Notes: generated by a model from the letters alone, not told the origin. DNA of 64,000 bases from Variovorax sp. OK212 (GCF_900112425.1 NZ_FOLP01000019.1:51610-115609); one strand, 5' to 3'. Positions 16,850 through 24,504 are shown, numbered from the stretch's first letter. Numbers and translations are program-made.

Positions 16850-18793
16850 CTACAGCGGCGAATCGGGCTGGAACTCGGGCGATGGGCTCCAGAAGCCCTG
16901 CATCTCCATCAAGCCCGCGAGGCCCTGCGAACCCAGGTAGCCGGCCGTGGTGCCGACCGACACGTGGCCCAGGTTGTTCTGCACGACCTGGATCGGCACG
17001 GGCGGCCGCCCTGCCCTGCCCTGCAACGCGTGCGCGCCATGGGCATGGCGCAACCAGTGGATGCTGGCACGTTGCAGGTCCTTCGCATCGGCATCGCCGA
17101 GCGTGCGCGCGGCCTGCGCGAGGAACAGCTTGATGGCGCTGTAGAAGCCGGAAGTCGACCATGGCTTGGGGTGGTCCAGCTTCACGTCGAAACGAGCGAG
17201 CACGTGGATGGCACGGTTGTTCGCTGCGCCCACCTGCCGCTCGAAGCCGTGGTGCGCGAGTTCTTCTTCCAGGTCGGCGACCAGCTCGGAAGGCACGGGC
17301 ACTTCGCGCCTGCGCCCGGCCCGGCCGTTGACCGACAACAGCCATCCGCCGGCATCGCGGCCGTCGGGCGTGCGGAAGGCCACCTGCTGCAGGTCGCCGC
17401 AGGTGGCGCCCGTGATTTCAGCCAAACGCAACCCGGTTGCATAGACCCAGCGCATGCCGCGGCGCAGGCGCCGGCCGGCTTCGGTTGCGGCGTGCTTCGC
17501 GAGCAGCGTGTCGAGGTGCTGCCACTGCGCGAAGCTGAGCGTGCGATGCATGCCCAGCGCACGCGGGGCGGTTGCCGGCTCGGCCATTGCGGCGAAGGGA
17601 TTGCTCACCACGTAGTTCTGGCGCATCAGGAATGCGAAGAGGCTGCGCAGGATGGCCATTGCCTGGCGAACGGCGGTGGGCGCGAGCGGGCCTTCGAGCG
17701 GACGCCACAGCGGCGACCAGCGCTGGTTGTGGCGCGGGCCGCACCACGACGCGGGCGGCTGGGCAAGAAACTGACGGTAGGCGATCGCGTCTTCTGCCGC
17801 CAGCGAGGACAGCGCCGTCTTGCGCTCGAGCACGGCCCACAGCAACAGGCGCTCGGCCTCCTTGCGGTAGGAGCGTTGCGTGGGCGAAAGCTCGGCGGAT
17901 GCGTCACGCGGTCGCTTCGCGGCGAGCCACGCGCCGATGGCTTCGTGGTCGGTCGCGGCTGTCAGCAGGCACGTGTCGCGCGGCGCGCGGCAGCGGCCGT
18001 TGCGGCCGTCGAGCTCGGCGGGCGTCACGAATTTTTCGAGCGGAACCAGGGCGGTTGCGGCCGGCACGACGGCGGCCAGGTCGCCCGGGCTCACCAGCCC
18101 GCGCCGCTGGGCCGCATGCGTGCCGACGCGAAGGCCGAGCGGCGACTCGTTGGCGCGCAGCCAGTCGAGGATGCGCGCGGCCTTGCGTTCACCGACCCCG
18201 GGCACCCGCACCCACCAGCGGGCGCCATTCAGGTTGATGCTCGCGATCAGCGCGACGAGGGTCGGCAGGCCCGCGAGTTCGAGCCGCGCGGCCACGGCGG
18301 GGTTGAGCCAGGCCGAGACGCCGTCGTTGGGGCGCGGGTCCTGGGCCGCAAGGCCTTCGAGCCAGCGCAGCGCTTCCAGCTGGCGCTCCAGGACGCGGGT
18401 GCGTCGCGAGGCGCGGGCGGCGCCACTGCCGCCTTGGCTTGCCGCCCCGGGGAAGGCCGTCTCGTAGGCCTCGATCTGCTCGGCTTCGGAGAAATCTTCC
18501 AGGCCCTGCGCATGCGCGAAGTCGCTCAGGCTCGGCAGCGGCGTGGCCGCGGCGAACTGCTCGGGGTCGAGCAGGATCAGCCGGGCGGTGCCGGGCCGCT
18601 GCTCGCGGCGCGCGGCAGCGGCGAATTCGTCGCGAATCCAAGCGATGGTGCGGCGCACGACCCGCAGGTCGGTGTGCTCGCCTTCCAGGCGAAGGTAGCG
18701 GTCCCAGCTGGTGCGCTCGTCGATGCCCTGGGCCAACGCCCGCATGAACGCGAAGTGACCGCGGTGGAGTTTGCGGGGCTGCAGCGGGGTCAT
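16850..18793 (-). CDS. Large tyrosine recombinase (phage-integrase family) of the replicon module
   Basis: This 647-residue protein has the complete tyrosine-recombinase catalytic set in its C-terminal third: the first Arg in ATGLRLAEITGATC (about residue 455), HWLRHAHG with the His-x-x-Arg pair (about 578-581), LGHVSVGTTAGY and the nucleophile Tyr (about 619). The N-terminal 400 residues contain a DUF3701-like region with a helix-hairpin-helix stretch (VPGVGERKAARILDWLRAN) that probably binds DNA. It is about twice as long as XerC/XerD. The ATG at 18793 (MTPLQPRKLHRGHF) is chosen over 18988, because the added residues are basic low-complexity shadow of the upstream gene. It sits in tandem behind a 77-residue gene and near parAB/repA. 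A role in dimer resolution of this replicon is inferred; there is no phage context. Confidence 0.85.
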   Translation of the reverse strand: MTPLQPRKLHRGHFAFMRALAQGIDERTSWDRYLRLEGEHTDLRVVRRTIAWIRDEFAAAARREQRPGTARLILLDPEQFAAATPLPSLSDFAHAQGLEDFSEAEQIEAYETAFPGAASQGGSGAARASRRTRVLERQLEALRWLEGLAAQDPRPNDGVSAWLNPAVAARLELAGLPTLVALIASINLNGARWWVRVPGVGERKAARILDWLRANESPLGLRVGTHAAQRRGLVSPGDLAAVVPAATALVPLEKFVTPAELDGRNGRCRAPRDTCLLTAATDHEAIGAWLAAKRPRDASAELSPTQRSYRKEAERLLLWAVLERKTALSSLAAEDAIAYRQFLAQPPASWCGPRHNQRWSPLWRPLEGPLAPTAVRQAMAILRSLFAFLMRQNYVVSNPFAAMAEPATAPRALGMHRTLSFAQWQHLDTLLAKHAATEAGRRLRRGMRWVYATGLRLAEITGATCGDLQQVAFRTPDGRDAGGWLLSVNGRAGRRREVPVPSELVADLEEELAHHGFERQVGAANNRAIHVLARFDVKLDHPKPWSTSGFYSAIKLFLAQAARTLGDADAKDLQRASIHWLRHAHGAHALQGRAGRPPVPIQVVQNNLGHVSVGTTAGYLGSQGLAGLMEMQGFWSPSPEFQPDSPL

Positions 18794-18821
18794 GGGAATG
18801 GAGGTTCGGGCCCGGGCAGGT

Positions 18822-19055
18822 TTATTGCCAGAACTTCCACCACGGCCGGATGGGGGTGGGCTCGCTGGCCGGCGCGTCTTCGACGACGGCGGCTGCCTCG
18901 CGGGAACGGCGGCGGACTTCGACTTCCAGCGCGTGCGCCGTGCCGTAAGCCTCCTTCTCGCCGCGCTGCGCATGGGCGCGCCATTCATGCGCCAGTTTCA
19001 CGAGGGTCTCGTCATCGATGTGTGCAAAGGGGGACGACGTACCGTCTGATGTCAT
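18822..19055 (-). CDS. Small conserved-type protein upstream of the tyrosine recombinase
   Basis: This 77-residue protein (MTSDGTSSPFAHIDDETLV...) has an amphipathic basic-acidic helical middle (HEWRAHAQRGEKEAYGTAHA) and ends in the tryptophan-rich tail RPWWKFWQ. I do not recognise a named family. It starts 19 bp from a set of three inverted repeats and ends 28 bp before the recombinase start, so the two genes are almost certainly one transcript. The aromatic tail could be a protein-interaction or membrane-touching element. It may be an accessory factor of the recombinase, which is inference from position only. Confidence 0.75.
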   Translation of the reverse strand: MTSDGTSSPFAHIDDETLVKLAHEWRAHAQRGEKEAYGTAHALEVEVRRRSREAAAVVEDAPASEPTPIRPWWKFWQ

Positions 19056-19073
19056 GGGTGCCTGGGTCTTGTG

Positions 19074-19143
19074 GAATGAGTCGAGGGGCTCATTCTATTT
19101 CGATGATTAGCAGAATAATCATCCATGCAATTTTTGGTTGCAT
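19074..19143. promoter_or_regulatory. Three consecutive inverted repeats upstream of the recombinase operon
   Basis: In a 70-bp AT-rich stretch three perfect inverted repeats follow each other: GAATGAG-N8-CTCATTC (19074-19095), GATGATTA-N6-TAATCATC (19102-19123) and ATGCAA-N7-TTGCAT (19125-19143). The middle one has the geometry of a tyrosine-recombinase core site, with two arms around a 6-bp spacer as in dif. It could equally be an operator for the downstream small gene and recombinase. Confidence 0.7.
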
Positions 19144-19779
19144 TTCTAGAGTCTGCAGCGCGACCTGGACTTAAGTGATTGATTTGATTGGCATTATCCG
19201 GGGGCTGGCCGGATGGCTGGTAGCGGGATGTTTCCATTTGGGCCTGCTTTGCCAAGGAAAACACCGTTACTCGAGGCCATGAGGCGAGAGATACGGCGGC
19301 TTATTCCCGACCCTTCGAGATTAACGATGCAAGTGCTTGTCGCTGCTGGAAACGCTGCGAAAGCCTGCGCTCACTTTCACAAGATCGAAAGGGCGCCGCA
19401 CGAGGACCGGCATCGCGGCTACCAAGCTTCGCGACCTCCACAAAGGGCGCCCTGAGAATCGGGCTCGCTGGCATTGTGAGTGAATTTGGGCATCTGCTTG
19501 CCGTACTTGTTCGGTGCCAACGACAGGTGTGCATCCACTCGTCAAAGGCTCTGAAGGTGTATCGAACCCGGCCTGGCCCGCTGGCGGCACCTCCTTGCCA
19601 TTGGGAAGTGCTCCAGCAGTGCTGGAACGGCCTTCCCTGGGGATGTCGTGGTGCACCAGCGCCTGAGGGATCGGGTGTTTCGCAATTGCCATTTGCGTGA
19701 CCCGATCCAAAGTGGCTTGTCCGGGCCACGGCCAATTAACTACAAAGGCTGCCTGAACTGGACACTGGGCACCCTCAAA
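19144..19779. other. Intergenic region without a supportable gene
   Basis: About 640 bp lie between the recombinase operon control region and the 3' end of parB. Open frames exist on both strands, including 19321-19785 on the minus strand, but they lack ribosome-binding sites, codon-position GC bias and recognisable domains. GC content is lower than in neighbouring genes. The region may be a decayed insertion or structural DNA of the maintenance module; nothing specific can be named. Confidence 0.5.
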
Positions 19780-19800
19780 TCCCAATAGATCTCACATTGG
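19780..19800 (+). repeat. Isolated iteron copy downstream of parB
   Basis: The sequence TCCC-N7-CTCACATTGG matches the origin iterons at 22837-22956 in motif and internal spacing, although it lies 3 kb away and 27 bp past the parB stop. Its ends (CCCAAT and ATTGGG, the latter reaching 19801) are also complementary, so it could form a small hairpin at the end of the parB transcript. Confidence 0.75.
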
Positions 19801-19826
19801 GGCAAGCTGCCTCGCCCAGATGCCGA

Positions 19827-20918
19827 TCAGCTCAAGCTGCGTGCCCTGCGCAAAGCGTCGGAGATCGCAGATTCCAACGACTCGAGCGGGGCACTGATCG
19901 CGGCACCAGGCGTGAGGGTGATCGTGACCTCCCCGGCCTTCGAACGCACCAGCGTGCCAACCTTCTGGCCGTCGACCTGAACCTCGACCCGCTCGCTGCG
20001 CTCGAAACCGGGCGCAGCGTCCAGCAGACGCGCCAGCACCAGCGCCGGCGACAGCGTCTGGCCCCGCAGCTTTTCCACCCGCTTCAGGAGCGCGCGGCGG
20101 TCCAGCGCCATCGCGGCGTTGATCTGCTCGGCATGGCGGAAGCTGATTTCCAGTGGCGAGCGGAAGCATTCGACGACCGCTGACGGCAACTGCGCCACCA
20201 TCAGCGCCTTTCGCACCCAGGTGTGGCTGACGCCCAATCCTTCGGCGAGCTGGCGTTGCGTGGGGAACAGTTGCTCTTCCAGGGCGCGCTGGTACATCAC
20301 GCCTTGCTCGTACGGCGACAGGTCGGCGCGTTCGCGGTTTTCCCGGTCCATGGCGGCGAACAGGGCGGCGTCGCCCAGGTCGTCCGTCCAGATCGACGCC
20401 AGAACGGGGATGCCCAGTTCCAGCGTGGCGCGGTGCCGGCGGTGTCCGAAGACCAGTTCGAACTGGCCCGGCTCGTCCTTGAGCGGCCGCACCAGGATCG
20501 GCTGGACGTTGCCGCCTGCATGTTCGATGTCGGCCTTCAGGCCCGCGAACTCGCTGGTCTTGAAAGCCGTTTCGTGGCGGTTGGCCCAGCGGCTCGGCCG
20601 GATCGTGGCCGGGTCCATCTTGCGGGTCGGCAGGGAGCCTTCGTACTGGCGCAGCTTTTCGCGCAGCGCCGCCATCTCTCCCTCGACCTGCTGGATCTGG
20701 CCGCGGAACGCGAGCATCTGGCCTGGGCCGGTGCGCGGCACATGAGTGCCCCCCACGGCCGGTGGAAACCTGGTTTCCACGTTGATGCCTGCGGGGGCCA
20801 CGTGCGGCGCCGGCTCTTCAGGAGGCGCTGCCTTCGGCAGGTCGACGGGTTGTGCGGGCGCCTGCGGCAGCGACAGGTTGGCGGTCAGCGCTTCGAGGCG
20901 CTTGCGGGTACTAGACAT
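19827..20918 (-). CDS. parB: Chromosome/plasmid partitioning protein ParB
   Basis: This 363-residue ParB-family protein binds the parS-like sites around it and partners ParA. It has an N-terminal ParB/Srx nuclease-like domain (IRPSRWANRHETAF, then VFGHRRHRATLELG near residue 158, the CTP-binding GHRR-type motif), a helix-turn-helix (PTQRQLAEGLGVSHTWVRKA near 218-237) and a C-terminal dimerisation region. The start ATG at 20918 follows AAGGAG; the open frame further upstream crosses a parS site and is not coding. One parS copy (20762-20780) lies inside the gene and encodes residues VETRF. The nearest relatives by architecture are ParB proteins of secondary chromosomes and large plasmids. Confidence 0.92.
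   Translation of the reverse strand: MSSTRKRLEALTANLSLPQAPAQPVDLPKAAPPEEPAPHVAPAGINVETRFPPAVGGTHVPRTGPGQMLAFRGQIQQVEGEMAALREKLRQYEGSLPTRKMDPATIRPSRWANRHETAFKTSEFAGLKADIEHAGGNVQPILVRPLKDEPGQFELVFGHRRHRATLELGIPVLASIWTDDLGDAALFAAMDRENRERADLSPYEQGVMYQRALEEQLFPTQRQLAEGLGVSHTWVRKALMVAQLPSAVVECFRSPLEISFRHAEQINAAMALDRRALLKRVEKLRGQTLSPALVLARLLDAAPGFERSERVEVQVDGQKVGTLVRSKAGEVTITLTPGAAISAPLESLESAISDALRRARSLS
20762..20780 (+). repeat. parS-like site 1 (inside parB)
   Basis: The 19-bp palindrome GTGGAAACCTGGTTTCCAC is perfect apart from the central base. It is embedded in the parB reading frame. It is identical to the four other copies in the module, allowing for orientation. Confidence 0.85.
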
Positions 20919-20936
20919 GGTGCGGACTCCTTGGGC

Positions 20937-20955
20937 GTGGAAACCTGGTTTCCAC
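20937..20955 (+). repeat. parS-like site 2 (parB promoter)
   Basis: A second exact GTGGAAACCTGGTTTCCAC lies 18 bp upstream of the parB start codon, immediately before its ribosome-binding site. ParB binding here could autoregulate parB. Confidence 0.85.
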
Positions 20956-21131
20956 AAGCGGGGATCGCGATGCCCCAATCGGCGACGACGGCGATTTCGC
21001 CTGTCGCGGCTCGGACGCCAGTCGCTGGCATCCGGTCGTAGAAACAGAAGCTGCTGCTTCGCGTTTCCGTTGAATCGTCAGGTTCGGGCGGCATGCGGAC
21101 TCGATGCCATGGGCAACGTTCGCGGCACTTC

Positions 21132-21150
21132 GTGGAAACCAGGTTTCCAC
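21132..21150 (-). repeat. parS-like site 3
   Basis: GTGGAAACCAGGTTTCCAC on the plus strand is the exact reverse complement of the other four copies, so only the asymmetric central base shows its orientation. Confidence 0.85.
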
Positions 21151-21263
21151 GATCCCGCCAGCAACACGCCTGGCCTTGCGTGCCCTCATATTAGAAGACG
21201 CTTCTGGGCGAGCGAGCAGCAGCCCAGCGTCCAGCTCAACCATCCGCAGTGACAGGGCCTGGC

Positions 21264-21282
21264 GTGGAAACCTGGTTTCCAC
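21264..21282 (+). repeat. parS-like site 4
   Basis: Exact copy of GTGGAAACCTGGTTTCCAC, 68 bp past the parA stop codon on the parA strand. Confidence 0.85.
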
Positions 21283-21350
21283 GCCAACGCGCACCGTCCT
21301 GCTTTCTCGCACACTGGCAGGGATTCGGTCTTGACTGCAACCTCCACCCA

Positions 21351-22505
21351 TCAGCGCGCTCTCCCCTGGGCGGCCCAAGCGCCGACCACCGACTGCTCGA
21401 CCAGTTCGACAAATGCGTCGTACGCATCCACGGCCCGCTTGTATGTCTTGGCTGCGCCTTCATAGCGCTGCACGTCATAGACGGTCGCGAACTCGGCGGC
21501 CTTGTTGCTCGTGACGCTGGTCTTCGGGATCTCGACCGGCAATGTGTATTCGCCGTAGGTCGCCTGGATCCACTGGCGCACCGCGGGCATGGCCGGGTCT
21601 GCCGCATCGACGCGGCTCAGCAGCACGTGCAGGAACTCGAAGGCCTTGCCCTCGCGGTCTTTGCTCTGGCCGTCGAGGTTTCCGCCCAGGTCGGCCAGCA
21701 GCGACCAGAACTGGGCCGACGAGGCAAAGTCCAGGCCCGACGGCGGAACCGGCACCACGATGCCATTCGCAGCCCAGAGCGCGTTGATGGTCACATAAGA
21801 GAGCGACGGCGGCGTGTCGATGACGATCACGTCGTACAGGTCGCGCACGCTTTCCAGGCCTTCGTTCAGTACGTCCCAGAACTTCGCGCCGGGTTCCTGC
21901 ATCTGGCGTGCGGGCAACGCGAACTCGGCGGAGAACAGAAATGGCGCCGCGGCCACCAGGTCCAGCCCGTCCCAGTAGGTCGAACGGATGGCGTAGCGGA
22001 TGTCGCTCTGCGTTCCGTCGCACAGCGGTCCGATGGTCATGTCTTCCGTGACCTCGGCTTCGGGCAACAAGCCGTGCAGCGTGGTCAGCGAGCCTTGCGG
22101 GTCGGTGTCGATCGCCAGCACGCGATGGCCGCGCAGGCTCAGGCCTTGCGCCAGCACCATGGCCGTGGTGGTCTTGGCGACGCCGCCCTTGAAGTTGCCG
22201 ACAGCGATCGTGATCGCCTTGCGACCCGAGGGACGCATCTTGTCGGCACGGTAGGTGCGCGTCCAGCGGCGCAGCTCGTCGAGCTCGAAGGTGCGCTTGC
22301 CGCCCGACGGCGTCAGGCGGCCGGCCGGCAGGTCTTCCTTGGTGATGCGGTAGGCGACATGCGCCTTGTCCACGCCGCAAAGCGCGGCGAGTTGGGCGGT
22401 GGAATAGACGGGAGGAATCTTGCGAGCCTCGGGGGCGAGCAGCATTCCCCGGATCTGCTCGACCATGGAACCAGCGCGCGTGGCAAGGCCAGCGATGCGC
22501 TCCAT
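21351..22505 (-). CDS. parA: Partitioning ATPase ParA with N-terminal helix-turn-helix (type Ia)
   Basis: This protein is 384 residues from the ATG at 22505. An N-terminal helix-turn-helix (VYSTAQLAALCGVDKAHVAY, about residues 34-53) precedes the deviant Walker A motif FKGGVAKTTTA (about 105-115), the Walker A' region LAIDTDPQGSLTTL, and YDVIVIDTPPSLSYVT. The length and added DNA-binding domain mark a type Ia, P1-like ParA that can repress its own operon. The open frame extends 26 residues further to an ATG at 22583, but that extension would translate a parS-like site and has no ribosome-binding site. The later start is therefore preferred, although the longer form cannot be excluded. It works with the ParB downstream. 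Confidence 0.9.
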   Translation of the reverse strand: MERIAGLATRAGSMVEQIRGMLLAPEARKIPPVYSTAQLAALCGVDKAHVAYRITKEDLPAGRLTPSGGKRTFELDELRRWTRTYRADKMRPSGRKAITIAVGNFKGGVAKTTTAMVLAQGLSLRGHRVLAIDTDPQGSLTTLHGLLPEAEVTEDMTIGPLCDGTQSDIRYAIRSTYWDGLDLVAAAPFLFSAEFALPARQMQEPGAKFWDVLNEGLESVRDLYDVIVIDTPPSLSYVTINALWAANGIVVPVPPSGLDFASSAQFWSLLADLGGNLDGQSKDREGKAFEFLHVLLSRVDAADPAMPAVRQWIQATYGEYTLPVEIPKTSVTSNKAAEFATVYDVQRYEGAAKTYKRAVDAYDAFVELVEQSVVGAWAAQGRAR

Positions 22506-22539
22506 GTTGATGACTTGCCTTGGAGGCGTTTGGGTGTCG

Positions 22540-22558
22540 GTGGAAACCTGGTTTCCAC
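22540..22558 (+). repeat. parS-like site 5 (upstream of parA)
   Basis: Exact GTGGAAACCTGGTTTCCAC, 35 bp upstream of the preferred parA start, probably in the parA promoter region. It is 1.26 kb from the nearest other copy. Confidence 0.85.
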
Positions 22559-22671
22559 TGACGGGGGGCACGGGGACGGACATTGCATAGACCCTATTCG
22601 ACAGAATCCGGCAATTCTACGAGAATCCATCGAATGAACAAGTTATACCGATTCCGCGGTCTCCATGCACT

Positions 22672-22695
22672 TGTCTAATGTGAGAAGGATTAGGG
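22672..22695 (-). repeat. Inverted iteron copy left of the origin
   Basis: Read on the minus strand this is CCCTAATCCTTCTCACAT, with the same CCC-N8-CTCACAT spacing as the direct iterons. It points towards them from about 140 bp away. Confidence 0.7.
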
Positions 22696-22835
22696 AACCC
22701 CGTCCCGGCGCCCAGCCATATGGGCGCATTTTGCCGTGCCACGCCCCTTCAGGTGCGCCACTGCGGGGCATCCGGGCGTGTTCGAGCCGCAGAACGGGAT
22801 GGATCGGGGCGAAAAGGGCATCGGGCGAGGCCAGA
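22696..22835. other. Spacer within the putative replication origin
   Basis: A GC-rich 140-bp segment separates the inverted iteron from the direct iteron array. No gene, no perfect DnaA box (TTATNCACA) and no clear promoter is visible in it. Confidence 0.5.
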
Positions 22836-22956
22836 ACCCCATATCCACTCACATCAAACCCCATAGACATACACAGCAATGGCCGAAGAACCCCAATGGA
22901 TCTCACATGAAATCCCATCGGATCTCACATTGAACCCCATAACTACTCACATAAAC
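22836..22956 (+). repeat. Array of five direct iterons, putative replication origin
   Basis: Five direct repeats of consensus CCCCAT-N5-CTCACAT-NAA begin at 22837, 22859, 22891, 22913 and 22935. The steps are 22, 32, 22 and 22 bp, all close to whole helical turns. The second unit is degenerate (CATACACAGCAA). The array ends 135 bp before the initiator gene. Iterons of this size upstream of a Rep_3-type initiator are the usual binding sites that start replication and control copy number. Confidence 0.85.
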
Positions 22957-22989
22957 CTCGCCAAGTCCTTGTCACAGAACGAGAAAGTC

Positions 22990-23080
22990 AGTAGCCAAAC
23001 TCTTCAAAGTCCCAAGTGTTTATCTTTAAATAAAACAAGTCGGTCCATTTCTTTGTGATTTGACCGATTCACAATACGGA
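22990..23080. other. AT-rich segment between iterons and repA, probable DNA unwinding element and promoter
   Basis: This stretch is clearly AT-richer than its surroundings, especially TTTATCTTTAAATAAAAC at 23020-23037. It also contains CGGTC at 23041-23045 and GACCG at 23062-23066, which form an inverted repeat that could be a RepA operator. Strand opening at such a segment next to iterons is the rule in related plasmids. No perfect DnaA box was found. Confidence 0.5.
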
Positions 23081-23088
23081 GGCATGAT

Positions 23089-24504
23089 GTGAACCCAAGC
23101 ATTTGCGATACATCAGACATGGCCGAGGAAGATGCTCCGCCCAGCGCCCCGCGCCAACCCCCGACAGCAGACGAACAGAGCGTCGCCAAAGCCAATGAAG
23201 CCATTGCGATCCGACCCAAGCGCGGCCGTCTCACGCTGCTGTCCCGCCGTATCTACAACGCCCTGCTGTATCACTCGCAGCGCCAGGGCGTCGACGAACC
23301 CGTCTACAAGCTCGCCCTGAGCGAGCTCATCGGCGACGCCCGCTTCAACTCCAACAACACCGAGCTGCTCAAGGCCCACCTGCGCGACATGCAGGCGACG
23401 ACCATCGAATGGTCGACCAGCGGCCCCGCGCTGAAGCGCTGGGTGTCGTCGCAGTTGCTGGGCACCGTCACCATCGAGGAACAGGGCAGGGGTCGCGCCT
23501 GCATGGTCACCTGGCGCTATCCGGAAGAAATCAAGGAGCGGCTCGTCCGCCCTCACCAGTACACGCGCGTGCTGCTGGAGATCAGCGGCCAGATGCGAAG
23601 CTATTCCGCCGCCGTGCTCTACGAGATCGGTGCGCGCTATCTCACCTCCCCCGGCCGCCTGTCGATGCGCGAGGACGTGGTCTGGTGGGCTGCCGTGCTG
23701 ACCGGGCGCAGCGACATCAAGGAAGTCGACTACCGTTTCCTCAAGCGCGACGTGATCTCCAAGGCCCTGGCCGAGATCGACGCGCTGTGCGAAGACTTCA
23801 GCATCGAGCTCATCGAGCACAAGCGCGGGCGAAAGATCGAAGAGATCCAGTTCCGTGTCGTGCCCAAGGCGCAACAGCGCCTGGGCGAAATCCAGAATGC
23901 CGAGCGCAATGTGTTCGACCTGGCGCTGGTCGGCCGGCTCATCGCCCTCGGCATCAAGCAGGAAGAGGCGCAGGACCTCTACGCAACGACCGACGAGGGC
24001 CAGTTGCGCGCCACCCTCGACCACGTCGACCAGCGGCTGCGCAGCCCGACCATGCCCGAGCTGAAATCGCCCGCGGCCTACTTCAAGGACGCGCTCAAGA
24101 AGGGCTACGCGGCGATCAAGTCGCTGCCGCCCGCCGATGCAGTGCCGCCCGCGGCCGCCAGCGCCACCTCCGCTGCGCAACCCGCCATGCAGCAACAGCT
24201 GTCGCCGTCCGACCGCATGCAGCGCATCCGCGAGCTCTGGGAGAACGACCGCATGGCGCAGGCCCGCGCGATGTTCAGCGAGATGCAGCCGCCCGCGCAG
24301 GGCGAGCTGCGCGGCCAGTTCGAAACGCAGCGCCTCGAGCAGTTGGCACCGCCCATTGCCCGCGCTTGGCGCCGCGACGGCCCGGCCAGCCGTGTGGCCG
24401 CCAGCACGTTCTACAAGTGGGTCGCACAGACCACCTGGCCTGAAGAGCCTTCCGACCGCGTGCTGCTCGATTTCGCGCTGCAGCGCGGCGTAGCTGGGAT
24501 CTGA
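23089..24504 (+). CDS. repA: Replication initiator, Rep_3 (RepA/RepB) family
   Basis: This 471-residue initiator has two winged-helix regions typical of the Rep_3 family: LLSRRIYNALLYHSQRQG with KLALSELIGDARFNSNN (about residues 45-85), and YTRVLLEISGQMRSYSAAVL with the following wing (about 158-220). A C-terminal extension rich in Ala/Gln follows. It resembles initiators of secondary chromosomes and megaplasmids of Burkholderiales more than small-plasmid proteins of about 300 residues. The GTG at 23089 is chosen because GGAGG lies 6 bp upstream; the nearby ATGATG is out of frame, and an ATG at 23119 is an alternative. The gene is divergent from parA across the iteron origin. Confidence 0.9.
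   Translation: MNPSICDTSDMAEEDAPPSAPRQPPTADEQSVAKANEAIAIRPKRGRLTLLSRRIYNALLYHSQRQGVDEPVYKLALSELIGDARFNSNNTELLKAHLRDMQATTIEWSTSGPALKRWVSSQLLGTVTIEEQGRGRACMVTWRYPEEIKERLVRPHQYTRVLLEISGQMRSYSAAVLYEIGARYLTSPGRLSMREDVVWWAAVLTGRSDIKEVDYRFLKRDVISKALAEIDALCEDFSIELIEHKRGRKIEEIQFRVVPKAQQRLGEIQNAERNVFDLALVGRLIALGIKQEEAQDLYATTDEGQLRATLDHVDQRLRSPTMPELKSPAAYFKDALKKGYAAIKSLPPADAVPPAAASATSAAQPAMQQQLSPSDRMQRIRELWENDRMAQARAMFSEMQPPAQGELRGQFETQRLEQLAPPIARAWRRDGPASRVAASTFYKWVAQTTWPEEPSDRVLLDFALQRGVAGI

Larger units (their letters stand above)
20956..21350. other. parA-parB intergenic region with two further parS-like sites
   Basis: The spacer between parA and parB, counting from parS-like site 2, is about 395 bp and contains no supportable gene. 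Its recognisable content is parS-like sites 3 and 4. It may act as the main centromere, with parB read from a promoter of its own. Confidence 0.6.

Noticed and set aside
16850..18793. Considered as a prophage or integrative-element integrase with att sites
   Set aside because: No phage genes, tRNA or flanking direct repeats were seen, and the gene belongs to a partition/replication module.
19321..19785. Minus-strand open frame after parB, considered as a decayed transposase
   Set aside because: No transposase motif (DDE, HTH), no terminal inverted repeats and no ribosome-binding site could be seen. It is recorded only as a gene-less region.
22630..22660. Possible DnaA box at GTTATACCG
   Set aside because: It matches the TTATNCACA consensus too poorly to claim, and no better box was found in the origin.
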